A stretch of 64,000 nucleotides of DNA, taken from Gracilaria domingensis. Its lineage: Eukaryota; Rhodophyta; Florideophyceae; Gracilariales; Gracilariaceae. The DNA lies in NCBI GenBank assembly GCA_022539475.1, contig VCMS01000129.1, positions 81,106-145,105 of the forward strand, given 5' to 3'. Below are positions 33,838-43,898 of this stretch, piece by piece. The translations under genes and the position numbers were made by a program. The notes under the pieces are model-generated. The model searched no databases. It was not told the DNA's origin and saw only the letters and a program-made list of their open reading frames with translations. How positions within the stretch are numbered: position 1 is the stretch's first letter; every line of letters starts with the position of its first letter.

Positions 33838-35082
33838 TCAACGCCAAGCGTTCCCGAGCATCCCACAAAGGAAGTTCCTCATGATTGGAAGTACTGCGCC
33901 CCGAATGCGCGCAACTCTTCCGTCGTGGAAACGTTCCTGGGAATGTTCTGAGTGACACATGTCCTGATCTTCCTCGTGTCCATTCGAACCTGTGCTGTTC
34001 ACGATGTCTTCCTCTTCGTTGAGTAAATTGCTGCCAGTAGAATGGTGTGAGTGTGCTATCGGCACGATTTCATCATCATCATGTTGAATTGATTGCTCAC
34101 GTCTGACTTCCTTATCGACCAGAGTCCTAGACGTCAAACTGCGATGACCAGCATGCTCTTCATTTTCACTCGGATCTTGGTTGCCCGTCCCCCGGACTTT
34201 CGCACTCTGAATACTTGAAGTATGCGGTGATGGAACAGGAGCAGATGACGGAGGAAGCGCTTCTGGCTCAGCGGTAAATGTATGGGGGTCTCGATTCTCG
34301 CATGCCAGGGCCTGTGATTCCTGAGGATGTTGTACATCGTGCATGGTACCGTTTCCTTGAGCCATTGAGTCATGGTTTGGTGCTGATGGCTGCGGGACTG
34401 ATGTATTTCCCGGCTGTCTCTTTTCTCGCTTGGCTGCCTCTACCACGGCTTTCTTGTCGCGCTGGACGGCCTCCTTGATGAGCTCGGTAACAATCCATTG
34501 GTTCTGAGCAGTTCCAAGTACAGGAAAGGTTTCCGTCAGGCTTCGCTGAATCTGCATGAGTTGGGATGAGAACTGAGAACGGATGGAACGAAATGTATGC
34601 TCCCCACGCTTCAGCTTCAGGCGCTTGTAAAGATATCGACGAGCTGTATCCTTCACTGCATTTGCAAGTTCGATGTACAATGGAAAGTTATCATCATACG
34701 GTTGAGACTTTCCCATGCGCTCTTGAGATAAGCGGTTAAACACAACTCTAGAGGAGATCAGTGTGCCAGTCGGATAATCTGGGAGATCTTTAGCCTTCAT
34801 CTTCCGTTTGGACGAAGCTGTCGGAATCGGAACAGAGTTTGGGGGCAGAAGTCCATGCGAATTCCTGTCGCCGTTTCGTTCCGGTCCGATACGAACATCG
34901 TTTACATTGTTCGAAATCCATGCGGGTGCCGGTGTGTGGTAAAAAACTCGCTCCGTGGCCTCCATTTGTGCATCACGGTGCACGCTGCGGTGGCTGGCGC
35001 CGGTGGCAGTCGCATTGAAGCTGCAATTTGTGAAAGAGTGCAAATGGCGGTTGACATCACCATCCGCAGTAACGTTCGGCAT
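33838..35082 (-). CDS. Hypothetical 414-residue protein beside the Tnp2-like transposase
   Basis: An uninterrupted minus-strand frame runs from an ATG at 35082 to 33838 and is transcribed away from the transposase. Residues about 90-210 look folded and basic, with helical stretches (YIELANAVKDTARRYLYKRLK) and a Lys/Arg-rich segment. The C-terminal half is low complexity, Ser/Pro/His-rich with acidic patches. No known domain is recognised. Because it is divergent from the transposase, with a shared upstream region of about 580 bp, it may be the second gene of the same DNA transposon, in the way CACTA elements carry a TnpA-like protein. That is inference; it could equally be a host gene. Confidence 0.45.
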   Translation of the reverse strand: MPNVTADGDVNRHLHSFTNCSFNATATGASHRSVHRDAQMEATERVFYHTPAPAWISNNVNDVRIGPERNGDRNSHGLLPPNSVPIPTASSKRKMKAKDLPDYPTGTLISSRVVFNRLSQERMGKSQPYDDNFPLYIELANAVKDTARRYLYKRLKLKRGEHTFRSIRSQFSSQLMQIQRSLTETFPVLGTAQNQWIVTELIKEAVQRDKKAVVEAAKREKRQPGNTSVPQPSAPNHDSMAQGNGTMHDVQHPQESQALACENRDPHTFTAEPEALPPSSAPVPSPHTSSIQSAKVRGTGNQDPSENEEHAGHRSLTSRTLVDKEVRREQSIQHDDDEIVPIAHSHHSTGSNLLNEEEDIVNSTGSNGHEEDQDMCHSEHSQERFHDGRVARIRGAVLPIMRNFLCGMLGNAWR

Positions 35083-35667
35083 ATTGGTAAGGGTGGCGAA
35101 AGTGAATAGCTAAAGATTTGGATGCTGTCAGAACCATATCGAGTGATGACGAAGACTAACGGTGGGATGTTTCATGACTTACTTTTGGATCTCGCTGCGA
35201 AGACTGACGGCGCCGTAGGTATTACAACCAGCGACCGCTATCGTTAGTGGAGAGAAGGAAAATCTTAGGAGAAGATCGGCAGTTGGTAGACAAGATGATA
35301 GCATGGAAAAGGACCGTACCACTGTCTTCGTGAACTTGGCGTCGAGAACCATGGTGGGAGGAGAGAGCGAGAAGAGAGATGATGCCGGGTTCTTAACGCA
35401 TGAGACGGAGGGATGAAGCGCGGGGATTCGAGTGAAACTCACACGAAGCGAAAGATTTGACGACTCTTCGTGAGTCGAACCGTCGCCCACTCTTGAAAAC
35501 AAAACTTTGTACCAAAGTTTGAATTTTGAGTTAAGTTTTGCTCCATTCATTTCGTTGAAAAATAAGGTGCGAATTTCAGCTTCTCGGAAAGATTGAGCTC
35601 GCTCAGTTCGGTCTCTATTGGACCCTAACCGTACGAAGTAGATTCGCGTGCTGTGGATCAAGTAGAA
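35083..35667. promoter_or_regulatory. Shared upstream region of two divergent ORFs
   Basis: The stretch between the 414-residue frame (minus) and the transposase frame (plus). No TATA box stands out. It contains a minus-strand open stretch at 35179-35793 that has a GTAAGT donor-like site at 35182-35177 but does not match the phase of the 414-residue frame. Confidence 0.3.
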
Positions 35668-38440
35668 ATGTACCGACATACTCGTCGAAAGCGATTCCGA
35701 TGGGAGAATGACCAAGGAGAACAGTCCATTTGTTTTCTCGAAAATGACGATATTGGCGAGAATGTCGAAGAAGCAGAACGTGTAGAACTTCAAGTAACAA
35801 GATCATACAAGAAAGCATTCAGATGGGAACAGGCGATGAACTCTTCATGTCCAATATCCGTGAACGACAATGTTGTGCCATTTGAATCACGATCTACACA
35901 CTCCATTCACACAAATTACACTTCCGTTCCGCAGGGAGATACGAACGCAATGTTTCTCGATGATTTAGGCACATCTGACCCCAACAGTTAGCTTAGAAGC
36001 ACAGTTGATTTGAACGAGAGCCCAATTAACGAAAATGAAACAGACGATGAAATCCCCAACTTCATGGAGGAAGCTAACAGTTTTTCGAGTTCTCGAGAGA
36101 CATTATTTCAAGGCTCCCTGAACAGCGGTCTGCGCTGTAGTAGCAACACTCATTTGAGTGCTTTGGGACACGATTTGTGTGAAAAGAGTCACATACAGTT
36201 TGAATTCGAACGCATATCGGATTTCATCTTCCAAGCGGAAGCGTCCAATATATCAAAGCGTGCAATCGAGAATTTGATTCGTACTCGACCAATCTCTGCA
36301 TGCTTCTCTTATCGATCGCTTATTTCATATTCAATCAAGCGTTCTAAACTGCGAAAATCGGCAATCAGTATCTATACAGAGGGACATACTGCCCGATCCG
36401 GGGTGCTAAAAATCTCCAAAGTCTGTCCCACTTGTACTTTACCATTCCGCAAAACTGGTATGATGTTTTGGTTCCTGGGTGTATCTTCGGCACTTGTGGG
36501 ACTCTGCAATGCTGAGGCCTACTTCACCGAGATAATGAACGGCTGTAAAAGAGCACAAGACTTTCTGCTGAACAAACGAGAACAACACACTCCCCATGAC
36601 TATTACCATGGCGAGCTTTTCTTCCAACACATGGATATCGAATGAGAAATTTGAACCCTGATGAAGAAGTGGTTGTTGTTCTGTCTTTGTCGACCGACGG
36701 ATTTGAATGTAGTAGAGATAGAATGGGTAACAGTGTGTCAACATGGCCAGTGATATCAACGGTATTGAACTTTTCCTTCTCAAAACGAAGCCAAGCCTCT
36801 AATTCCATAATTCATGCTGTTATTCCGGGAGCACATGACCCAGCGTACTTCGAAACCTTTTTAGAACCTCTGGTGACGGATTTGAAATCGTTAGAAAAAG
36901 GTATAAGAGTTCCGTGCCATGATGGAAAGATTCGAAATCTGAAGGAATTCATGTTGTATTTCACAGCAGACTGGCCAGCTGCATCAAAGATTTTGGGATA
37001 CGCAGGTCACAACGCACGGAAGTTCTGTAGATCCTGCTGTAAAGGCAAGAGGTATGTGAGAGAATTGAAAACATCATGCGCGTGCCCTGAGACAACCGCA
37101 AAAGTATTTGACAACGCCCTGAAAAGGAGAGCACGGATGACCGTGCATGAATTCATTCGTCTTGAAATGCCAGAAGAGCGAAGCCATTCAGATATAAAGA
37201 ATACATGGATCAAGCTTAGCAGCGGGCATATAGATCCCGTATTCAGAAAGAAAATCATCAGAGGAACAGGGATCAAAAGGAGACCGTGCCTTTCCAAGTT
37301 GCAGCTGGATTATGTGTATTCATTTCCATATGACGTAGTGCATCTCGTTCTTCTCGGGTGGGTTAAGAAAGTACTGCAACTTATTACAGCTGCACATCCC
37401 AGACACGCAAACCTAACGGAACTACCTGCATACAGCATACCCTCGTAAAGTCTGCGTAAAATCAACGAAGCCATGGCCAATGTCTCAAACGGAATACCGA
37501 GTTCTTGGGGTAGACCTTCTTTTTCGTTGGAGCATCTATTGAAGTACAAAGCGGAAGACCTAAAGAGACACGCAGAGATATACCTCATCCCATTCTTGCA
37601 TTGCTTCAAAGTGTCGAAGAAGATTTTGCGTCTCTGGGTTTTGACTTCACAGATGGTGACTCTTTGCTTTCAATACGATTGTTCAAATGAGCGCGTGGAA
37701 TACTTGCGAAAAACAGGGGAAGAGCTGTATGCAAGGTATGTGGTTCTCTTCTATGAGGCTGAATCTGATGCTCATTGTTTCACTCCTTCTTCAGATGCAG
37801 TTCTTCACATCCCTGATCTCCTTCGTCACTGCGGTCCGTTGCCATTGTCGTCACAATTTGTTGTTGAAAGATTACTGGGGGAGATTGGAAAACGTATCCA
37901 AAATAGCCCAAACCTCTGCACTCACATTTTCCACAAGAACTTTCGACTTTTTGCTATGAGACTGACTTGCAATAGCATCCAAAACGTTGAAGAAGATGAG
38001 TATCATACCAGTGTAGCACACCCTGAAAGCGAAAGAGAGGATGCAGACTTTGAGGAATTGTTAGCGGTGAACGTTTTTTTGTGTTGGAAGCTACCGAGAT
38101 CCTGGACAAAAGTGGCAGACTCATGAACGCAATCGTGCCATTCGCAGTTTTGTTATGGATACACTCGGAGCTCCAAACTAGCTTTCACATCGACAGAGCT
38201 AGAGAGTATGAAAGCGCCATCATTCGCAAGCCCGAAGGTTCAATTTCCATTGAAACGAACCAGGCATATCACAAACGATCTACAAAGCGATCTGGCTGTC
38301 GACAAAAGCACTATATCGCTGCTCACTTCATAGGTCTGGATGACAGTTCCTGCTTCTCCACCTTCAATTCCTCCCTACATGATGGTGATGCACGACGATT
38401 CCGGGATGTGTACTTTGGAAGCGTCACAAAGATTCTTTAG
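35668..38440 (+). pseudogene. Tnp2-type (CACTA/EnSpm-like) transposase, decayed
   Basis: Several consecutive plus-strand frames match a Tnp2-family DDE transposase. Visible blocks are a Cys-x2-Cys module (VCPTC) near 36.42 kb, the first catalytic Asp in LSLSTDGF near 36.70 kb, the second in FTADWPA near 36.97 kb, and a downstream GHNARKFCRSC zinc-like block. The typical C-terminal region (GPLPLSSQFVVERLLGEIGK) lies near 37.85 kb. The enzyme would cut and paste its own element. Reading is interrupted by an in-frame TAG at 35989, a frame change near 36.64 kb, an in-frame TAA at 37446 and a frame change near 38.1 kb. Some of these could hide introns, but no good splice pairs are seen. I found no matching CACTA terminal repeats. 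Confidence 0.75.
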
Positions 38441-39532
38441 TTAACTCTTCTCACTCAACCCCAGAAAAGACGAATTCAACTTGTTCTCGTAGATATAAAA
38501 TGATAGCAAGGACTAATACAAGATTTAGATGCGGACGTGTGCTTCACTAAAGGTAGAAGAATCACATCAAAGTCCACAGAGGTTGCCCAGGTGATTCAGC
38601 GAAGTATCGGAGTACTGCACATATCTCGCCGTATATACTTTCTAGAAAAGGTTGGCAAGTCTAGAAGACTTGGGGACGTGGACGAAACACTTGGAGGGGT
38701 TATTGCAGTAAAGTGAGACAGTGGTTTTCCTTCTGTGCGAGTTACAAAGCATGGCCTAAACCGTCCTTCTTCAACGCGGTGCGCGTGCGAGTGCGGAGTA
38801 CAGGTCTCTTTCCACTATGCAGCAATCTGACATCTGTCAATGTCGCTCATCAATAATCTCTGCTGGCTCCATGGAGGCCACCGTTATCTTGAGCCAGATC
38901 CAGCGCTGAAACATACAGGAGCGCGTGTCGTGGTGGCCGCTTCATCAAAGGACACACACTGGTGGCAAGGGCGCTGTGAATTCCGTGACGAAAACCCTGC
39001 GCTGATGTGTTTTCTGCTTGGCGCGATTGGTTTTATGCTGCGCCTCGGGCGATGATGTGGACGCCGCAGCTGCCGTTGCGGAGATTGGCTTTCCCGCTTG
39101 GTGGGTGGCAGTTGCTTGCAACCGGAAGTATTCTTAAGAATATCTTCCGCGGCGGCGTTGGCGACTCATCGACCGGAGATTGCGTCTCAAGACGAGGACG
39201 TTGGTTTGGATCAAAATATGCAAGCTGTATCACGAGCGTAAAACTTGGTGGCAGTACGCAACCAATTTTCATCACCGACAATGGCGATGCACAACATCAT
39301 GACGGGTGTCTATCTGTAGAGTTGGCGTATACCTCTTTGAGGCGAGTGATCGGCGCACGACGACAATGTAGTGAACACAGCCGCATGGTACGCGAAAATA
39401 CAGAAAATTACGTGTGCGTCTGGCGGTGCTCAAATTGAAGTGTTGTAACGTGCCAAATGCCACGTTACAAGGATTCGTAAGTGCAGTCTGCGAAACAGCT
39501 CATCTTCACTATTTCTCGGTAAGTGCACGAAC
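38441..39532. other. Stretch without a convincing gene
   Basis: Lies between the transposase remnant and the basic hypothetical ORF. Short open frames at 38840-39055 and 39007-39438 have no recognisable motif. It probably belongs to the interior of the DNA transposon or its flank. Confidence 0.4.
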
Positions 39533-40135
39533 ATGTCCATCGAATACCGCAAAATACTCATCCCGGAAGAAGTTGGCTTTCCATTGGATAGAATAAAGGT
39601 GCCTTCAAACGCCAATATTGTCATGATTAGACATGAAGCTTTTTTGAGAACAGATGAGGAAGAAGTCTTACACGTGAAATCAGGAGTGCGGCGTAATTTG
39701 GCTGAAGTTCCAACTCACTCCATCAGTCCGTCTTTGCGTAAGACTCTATGGCGGTTGAATGATCAAAATCGCAAAAAGGAAAACCAGAATCGTCGTAAAC
39801 GTTACAAGACAAGACGGAGCTCGGAATCTGACGCAGAAAGAGAGAATAGACGTGCCAAACGCCGCAAGTGGTATGCAACTCGAAAGAAGTCGTTATCAGG
39901 TGATGGAGACTCTGTCTCAATAGTTGCTGACGGTACTGAACCTGAAACATCATCCCATGATGAACCAGTAACAAATGGAAGATATCTCTACGAGTTAAAA
40001 GAGGATATGCGCATGGTCCGCTGTTTCACCCATTATCTGAAGGTCAATAACGTGCCAATACCAGATAATGAAACAGTGTTACGCATATGTTCTGAAAGTG
40101 ACGTTGCAACACCTATCCGGATGAAGGCGAGGTAG
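39533..40135 (+). CDS. Hypothetical basic protein near the transposase
   Basis: A 200-codon frame with an ATG start and a TAG stop. A long highly basic segment lies at about residues 75-125 (RRKRYKTRR ... NRRAKRRKWYATRKK), followed by an acidic Ser/Glu/Thr-rich stretch and a short C-terminal folded-looking part. The basic repeats suggest nucleic-acid binding or a nuclear localisation signal. No family is recognised. It lies on the same strand as the transposase, about 1.1 kb downstream, so it could be a further transposon ORF or a host gene exon. Confidence 0.35.
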   Translation: MSIEYRKILIPEEVGFPLDRIKVPSNANIVMIRHEAFLRTDEEEVLHVKSGVRRNLAEVPTHSISPSLRKTLWRLNDQNRKKENQNRRKRYKTRRSSESDAERENRRAKRRKWYATRKKSLSGDGDSVSIVADGTEPETSSHDEPVTNGRYLYELKEDMRMVRCFTHYLKVNNVPIPDNETVLRICSESDVATPIRMKAR

Positions 40136-40809
40136 AGCAACAAAGGCAATTTGCAAGCAACGTGTGAGGATTCTTGCACGTTCAATAGTGGAGTAGATGA
40201 AGATGATTCTAGCAGAGGTGCTTCCTAGTAACCTAGAAAATATAGAAGTGGTGATGACCCTGTAGTATTCTTGAGGAGTCTTGCTGGGCTCTACTTCAGT
40301 AAACCCCGGACGGCGCTATTGGTATGTACTAATGGTGACGTTCACTTCCTCTGCGCGATTGGAGAAGTTTGCTGTGTTCAAATCCAGAACCCACGGTCGG
40401 CTCTGACACCAGTTGTAAAGTGGAGATTGAAACTCTCCTCGCAACGCCCCATCGCGGTGTGTGTGAGAACGACGGTATGCCTGCGTTGATTTGCTAAAGC
40501 TTCTCGTCACGTATGTTCTATATCTGCAAGTAGACCTCACATTCATGGAGCTTGGCGACGGATTGTTAACAATATTTGTGAGGTAATACGTTTCCAATGT
40601 TGACAAATGAGTATGATGCTGAGAGGGATTATAAGAGAACCATTGATTTGCAAAACGAAGTGAGTATTATGAGGCACAGCCTGCCAGTGCAGAATGACGA
40701 GAATCCGTGCACCAAACATGTTCTTTTCTGCAATGAGGACCATGAGCGAAGCGATAGTTCAGTATCAAATGCGTATTACATGCGGGTGTCATCAAGAGGT
40801 GAGAGGAGA
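40136..40809. other. Stretch without a gene, containing a tRNA-iMet-like primer-binding motif
   Basis: The minus strand at 40411-40399 reads TGGTGTCAGAGCC, the form of primer-binding site used by many Ty1/copia and some Ty3/gypsy elements (initiator tRNA-Met). The two bases and ACA before it (minus strand) fit an LTR end. No gag or pol is visible on either side, so if real it is a small fragment. Confidence 0.3.
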
Positions 40810-41263
40810 CCTAGTGAGATAAAGTCATGCGCAATGGATGTCCATCGGATGAAAAATTGGGACATCTATAGGATATCAGTTGGATATCTTCTGCGCATCC
40901 AGGATATCCGAATGATATGCCGTGGTACCTCGTTGGATGCGCCTAATTGATGCGCTCTACAAGTCCTTCGGATGTACAAAAACTATTCCAAAGATATTCA
41001 TATGATGCACAAAGATATGTCCAATGGATGTCCGGAAATCCATGGTGCATCATTTGAACATCACGAAATCCAATGGACATCTCTTCGTACATCATTTGCG
41101 TATCAGGCGGGTTTCATTTGGATATACTCCATGCATCATCTGAGCATCATTTACGTATGTCATATGGACATCTAAAGGATATCAAATGGACATCTTCAGG
41201 TTTCGTAATTCTAATATGGGTTATCTGGAGGATACCATCCGGACATCAATTCACCTCTCTGGG
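40810..41263 (+). mobile_element. 454-bp inverted-repeat (MITE-like) element, copy 2
   Basis: Same length, same orientation and same ends (CCTAGTGAG ... CCTCTCTGGG) as the copy at 31259-31712, with clear but imperfect internal similarity. Again dense in GATG/CATC motifs and without coding capacity. The divergence between the copies suggests they are not from one recent burst. Confidence 0.7.
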
Positions 41264-42892
41264 AGATAGATGTCCACATGCTGCTCTCTTTCAGCGATAG
41301 CATGCGATGCTTTCCTTTGAAGCAGTAGAGGTAGTAACATATTGTTGGTCACAGCGACCTTCACGTCGAACTCACCCTCCAAGGGCGTTCTGCGTCAGTC
41401 GAGTGTCGCTTTCGCAATCCATGTCTTTGCCGCGCGTGACCAAGCACATGAAACATCCTTTAAGCATGCGTTTTAGTAGAGCCAGCGTCTCGAACATTCA
41501 ATTCCGTAAGCCCTGTTTTTTGCCAACATTGAAAACTGATACATTGGTGCTTCTTTCTCCCTATTCTTCATTTCTAGGTCAATAATGGCAACTTTCATGG
41601 CAGTCTTGTAGTACAGCGGGCCCGGTGGCATCCATCACATGCGGCGTTCGAGTCGAGCACCTTTCTGCAAGAATGAATCTTGTACAGCTTTAAACGGCAG
41701 TTGTGCCTTGCATGGTTGACAATGTTCAGGTATAAAATGTTTGAAACTTTGGGACCAGAGAGCCCTACGTATTGTCGTAGAAAGGCCTTTCATTGGCGCT
41801 TTGTACGGCCTAGAGTCCATTCGAAGAAGTGCGGAGGAGCGCTCCAAACTATTCCCAACCGATTCGGTTCCAAGTTCTTGCACCGGCGTCAGCAGTGCTT
41901 CGTTTCGCCGGTCTGCTGCCTCCTCCAACATCATAGCCATGCCCACGCCATAATCTCTGCTCTTATTTCTTACTCGCTGCTGCATATGACAGAAAGGGAC
42001 TTGATCATGGCGTGGATGCGACATCGTTTGAGCAACGATTCAATTTCAATCATGGTACCTTTTACCAGTTGGTAGGCGCGGCTTTATCATGTTCTGAACG
42101 TTGCTGGTGAGGCCTCTGGTCACAATCAAGTGGTTCTTGTAAGTAAAACGGTGAAAACTGCGCATCAGAGACGTCTCAATCGCCAAGACGCGTGCAATGG
42201 TGGCTTTGTGCTGCACCATGTCGTTGAGATTGTGGCTCGTGGCCTGGGACGTCATATAAAGCGGTGAAGGAGCCCGTCGCACTCGAATGAACTCGGACCG
42301 CATACCGCAGATGTCGCGCCGCAGAGCAAGCGCAAGGCTCTCACAGCCGTTAGCGCTCCGAGGTCGCAAGCGAGCCTCAGAGCAAGCGCAAGGCTGCCGC
42401 AGCCGTTCGCACTCCGAGGTTGCAAGCGCGCCATCGCCGACGCGGCGACGGGCAGGTAAGAGCGAAAGGCAGCAAACAAGCGTCCAGCGAAACACGGCGG
42501 TAACGGGCAGTTCGGCGACTAGGAAGCAGCGAGCAGCCGCGGTGGCGAGAGCGGAACTACAGCGCCAGCCGCGTCTTGACAGTGCGGCGCTTACGCAGGT
42601 GGTGCCATTAAAGGCAGTTTGACGAGTGTCCGAGCGTGGGATAGCAGCGGCGCGCGCGGTTGAATTCAAGCGGCGCACTTTGGTGACGTCCAACGCGCGC
42701 GCGATGTGGCACCACCACAACGCGTAGCGTCCCATGTTGGCGCCGCGCGCGCCTCTCACGCGCGCGCCAACGTGGCTGCTCAGCTGCCTTGCCCCGTGGC
42801 CGCGTGGCATCCGTGTCCTTGGATGTCCATAGATACGAATGTTTGACCAGGCCGCGGAGCATTTGATCAAGTAGAGCACTCTTAAGTGACAG
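41264..42892. other. Intergenic or 5' region upstream of the RING gene
   Basis: No gene is supported. It contains a 56-bp direct repeat in two copies starting at 42323 and 42379 within a GC-rich stretch, and a weak B-box-like sequence near 41646. Open frames on both strands at 42046-43125 are composition-driven. An upstream exon of the RING gene may lie here. Confidence 0.4.
42323..42434. repeat. Two-copy 56-bp tandem repeat
   Basis: Units starting at 42323 and 42379 both begin AGAGCAAGCGCAAGGCT and continue with similar CAGCCGTT and CTCCGAGGT blocks. GC-rich; no coding frame is favoured. Confidence 0.75.
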
Positions 42893-43898
42893 GCTGAAGA
42901 AGAAAGTCGCTTTGCGCCGATGGGAGATTGGTCAGGCAGCCCCTGAAGCCTTGGTATATCGTGGCGCTGCGCAGGCCGCTCAACATAAACTGACGCTGCA
43001 ATCTCACGCCGAGCAGTACGCCGATGCCATAATATCGCTTCGTTCAGCTGGCTATCTGCCGCCCGAAGCAACCCAACAGCCGTCATTGGTGCAACCTCCT
43101 GTATCTGAGCCCCCGCCAACCTCAAATGGTACTACCACAACTAGCGCTCAGCTCCCGCAAGTTTTGGTGGCTCTTCCACCCACTGAAACCAATTGCGTCA
43201 TCTGCCTCGAGTCTATCATCGTCGTACAAAGGGGAAGAACCTTACCATGCAATCACATCTATAACAGTCAATGTGTTCGCGTCTGGCTATGCCGAAAAAA
43301 CGCCTGCCCTTGCTGCTGTAATCGTGTGCTGGCCAGGAGACGGAAACGCTCTAACAATCAAACGTCGACTGCGGTTGTCTCAGATCGCCCTGTTACGCTT
43401 GAGACAACATACCCGCAAAGAAGAGATGATCGAGGCGAGAACACCACCTTGCAGAACACACTGTCACGAGACAAAAGCAGATTTCTTTCCCGTCAGTCTG
43501 ATGATATGAATTTGGATCGCTTCAATTCTGATACCACCAGCCAGCTGGATGAGCATAATACTGCAGAGCTTTTGTCGCAGGTTCGCAGTGCGCTCCGAGG
43601 TCAGTCTTCTATGCTAAGCATTGCCACTACATTCAGCGCGTCGCCGTCTGATATATTGCCAGCGCCACTGCTGGCTTCTACTCCGCTCTCAAATGAGTTG
43701 TCTTGCCCAGAAGACGAACAGCGACGAAGCTCGTCCTTGGCAGGGGAGCGGACAGAACTACATTCTACACCTCCTGTTTTTCATCACACTGCGACAGAAG
43801 CGTGTGAAAGGCAAGTGGATGGGGATATGGACGGAATCGCTCCTTCGCCTCGTGCAAATGTGGGGACCATGTCACCGTCAGGATTTGGAAGCAGTTAG
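42893..43898 (+). CDS. RING-H2 finger protein, probable E3 ubiquitin ligase (5' end missing)
   Basis: The open frame has no ATG before its RING. It is preceded by a splice-acceptor-like GACAG ending at 42892, so this is probably a last exon; the track of in-frame codons begins just after 42866. Numbered from codon 42912, the RING has Cys95, Cys98, Cys113, His115, Asn118, Cys121, Cys132 and Cys135 (43194-43316). Spacing matches RING-H2, but the fifth metal ligand is Asn instead of His. The conserved Trp before the last Cys pair is present (VRVWL). A basic cluster (ARRRKR) follows, then a long Ser/Thr/Glu-rich tail. Such proteins transfer ubiquitin from an E2 to a substrate; the substrate is unknown. 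Confidence 0.7.

Noticed and set aside
33838-35082. Family B counterpart of the family A antisense ORF
   Set aside because: Position after the chromodomain and opposite strand fit, but I see no sequence similarity to the 644-residue protein and no 3' LTR beyond it.
35110-35352. Possible first exon of the 414-residue gene, with a GTAAGT donor and a TTTAG acceptor
   Set aside because: The reading phase across the putative intron does not agree with the 414-residue frame.
41615-41665. B-box-like GTTCGAGTC with an A-box-like sequence upstream
   Set aside because: Box spacing is too short and no cloverleaf forms.
42046-43125. 359-codon minus-strand ORF
   Set aside because: It covers the start of the RING frame on the other strand, has no motif and includes a tandem repeat.
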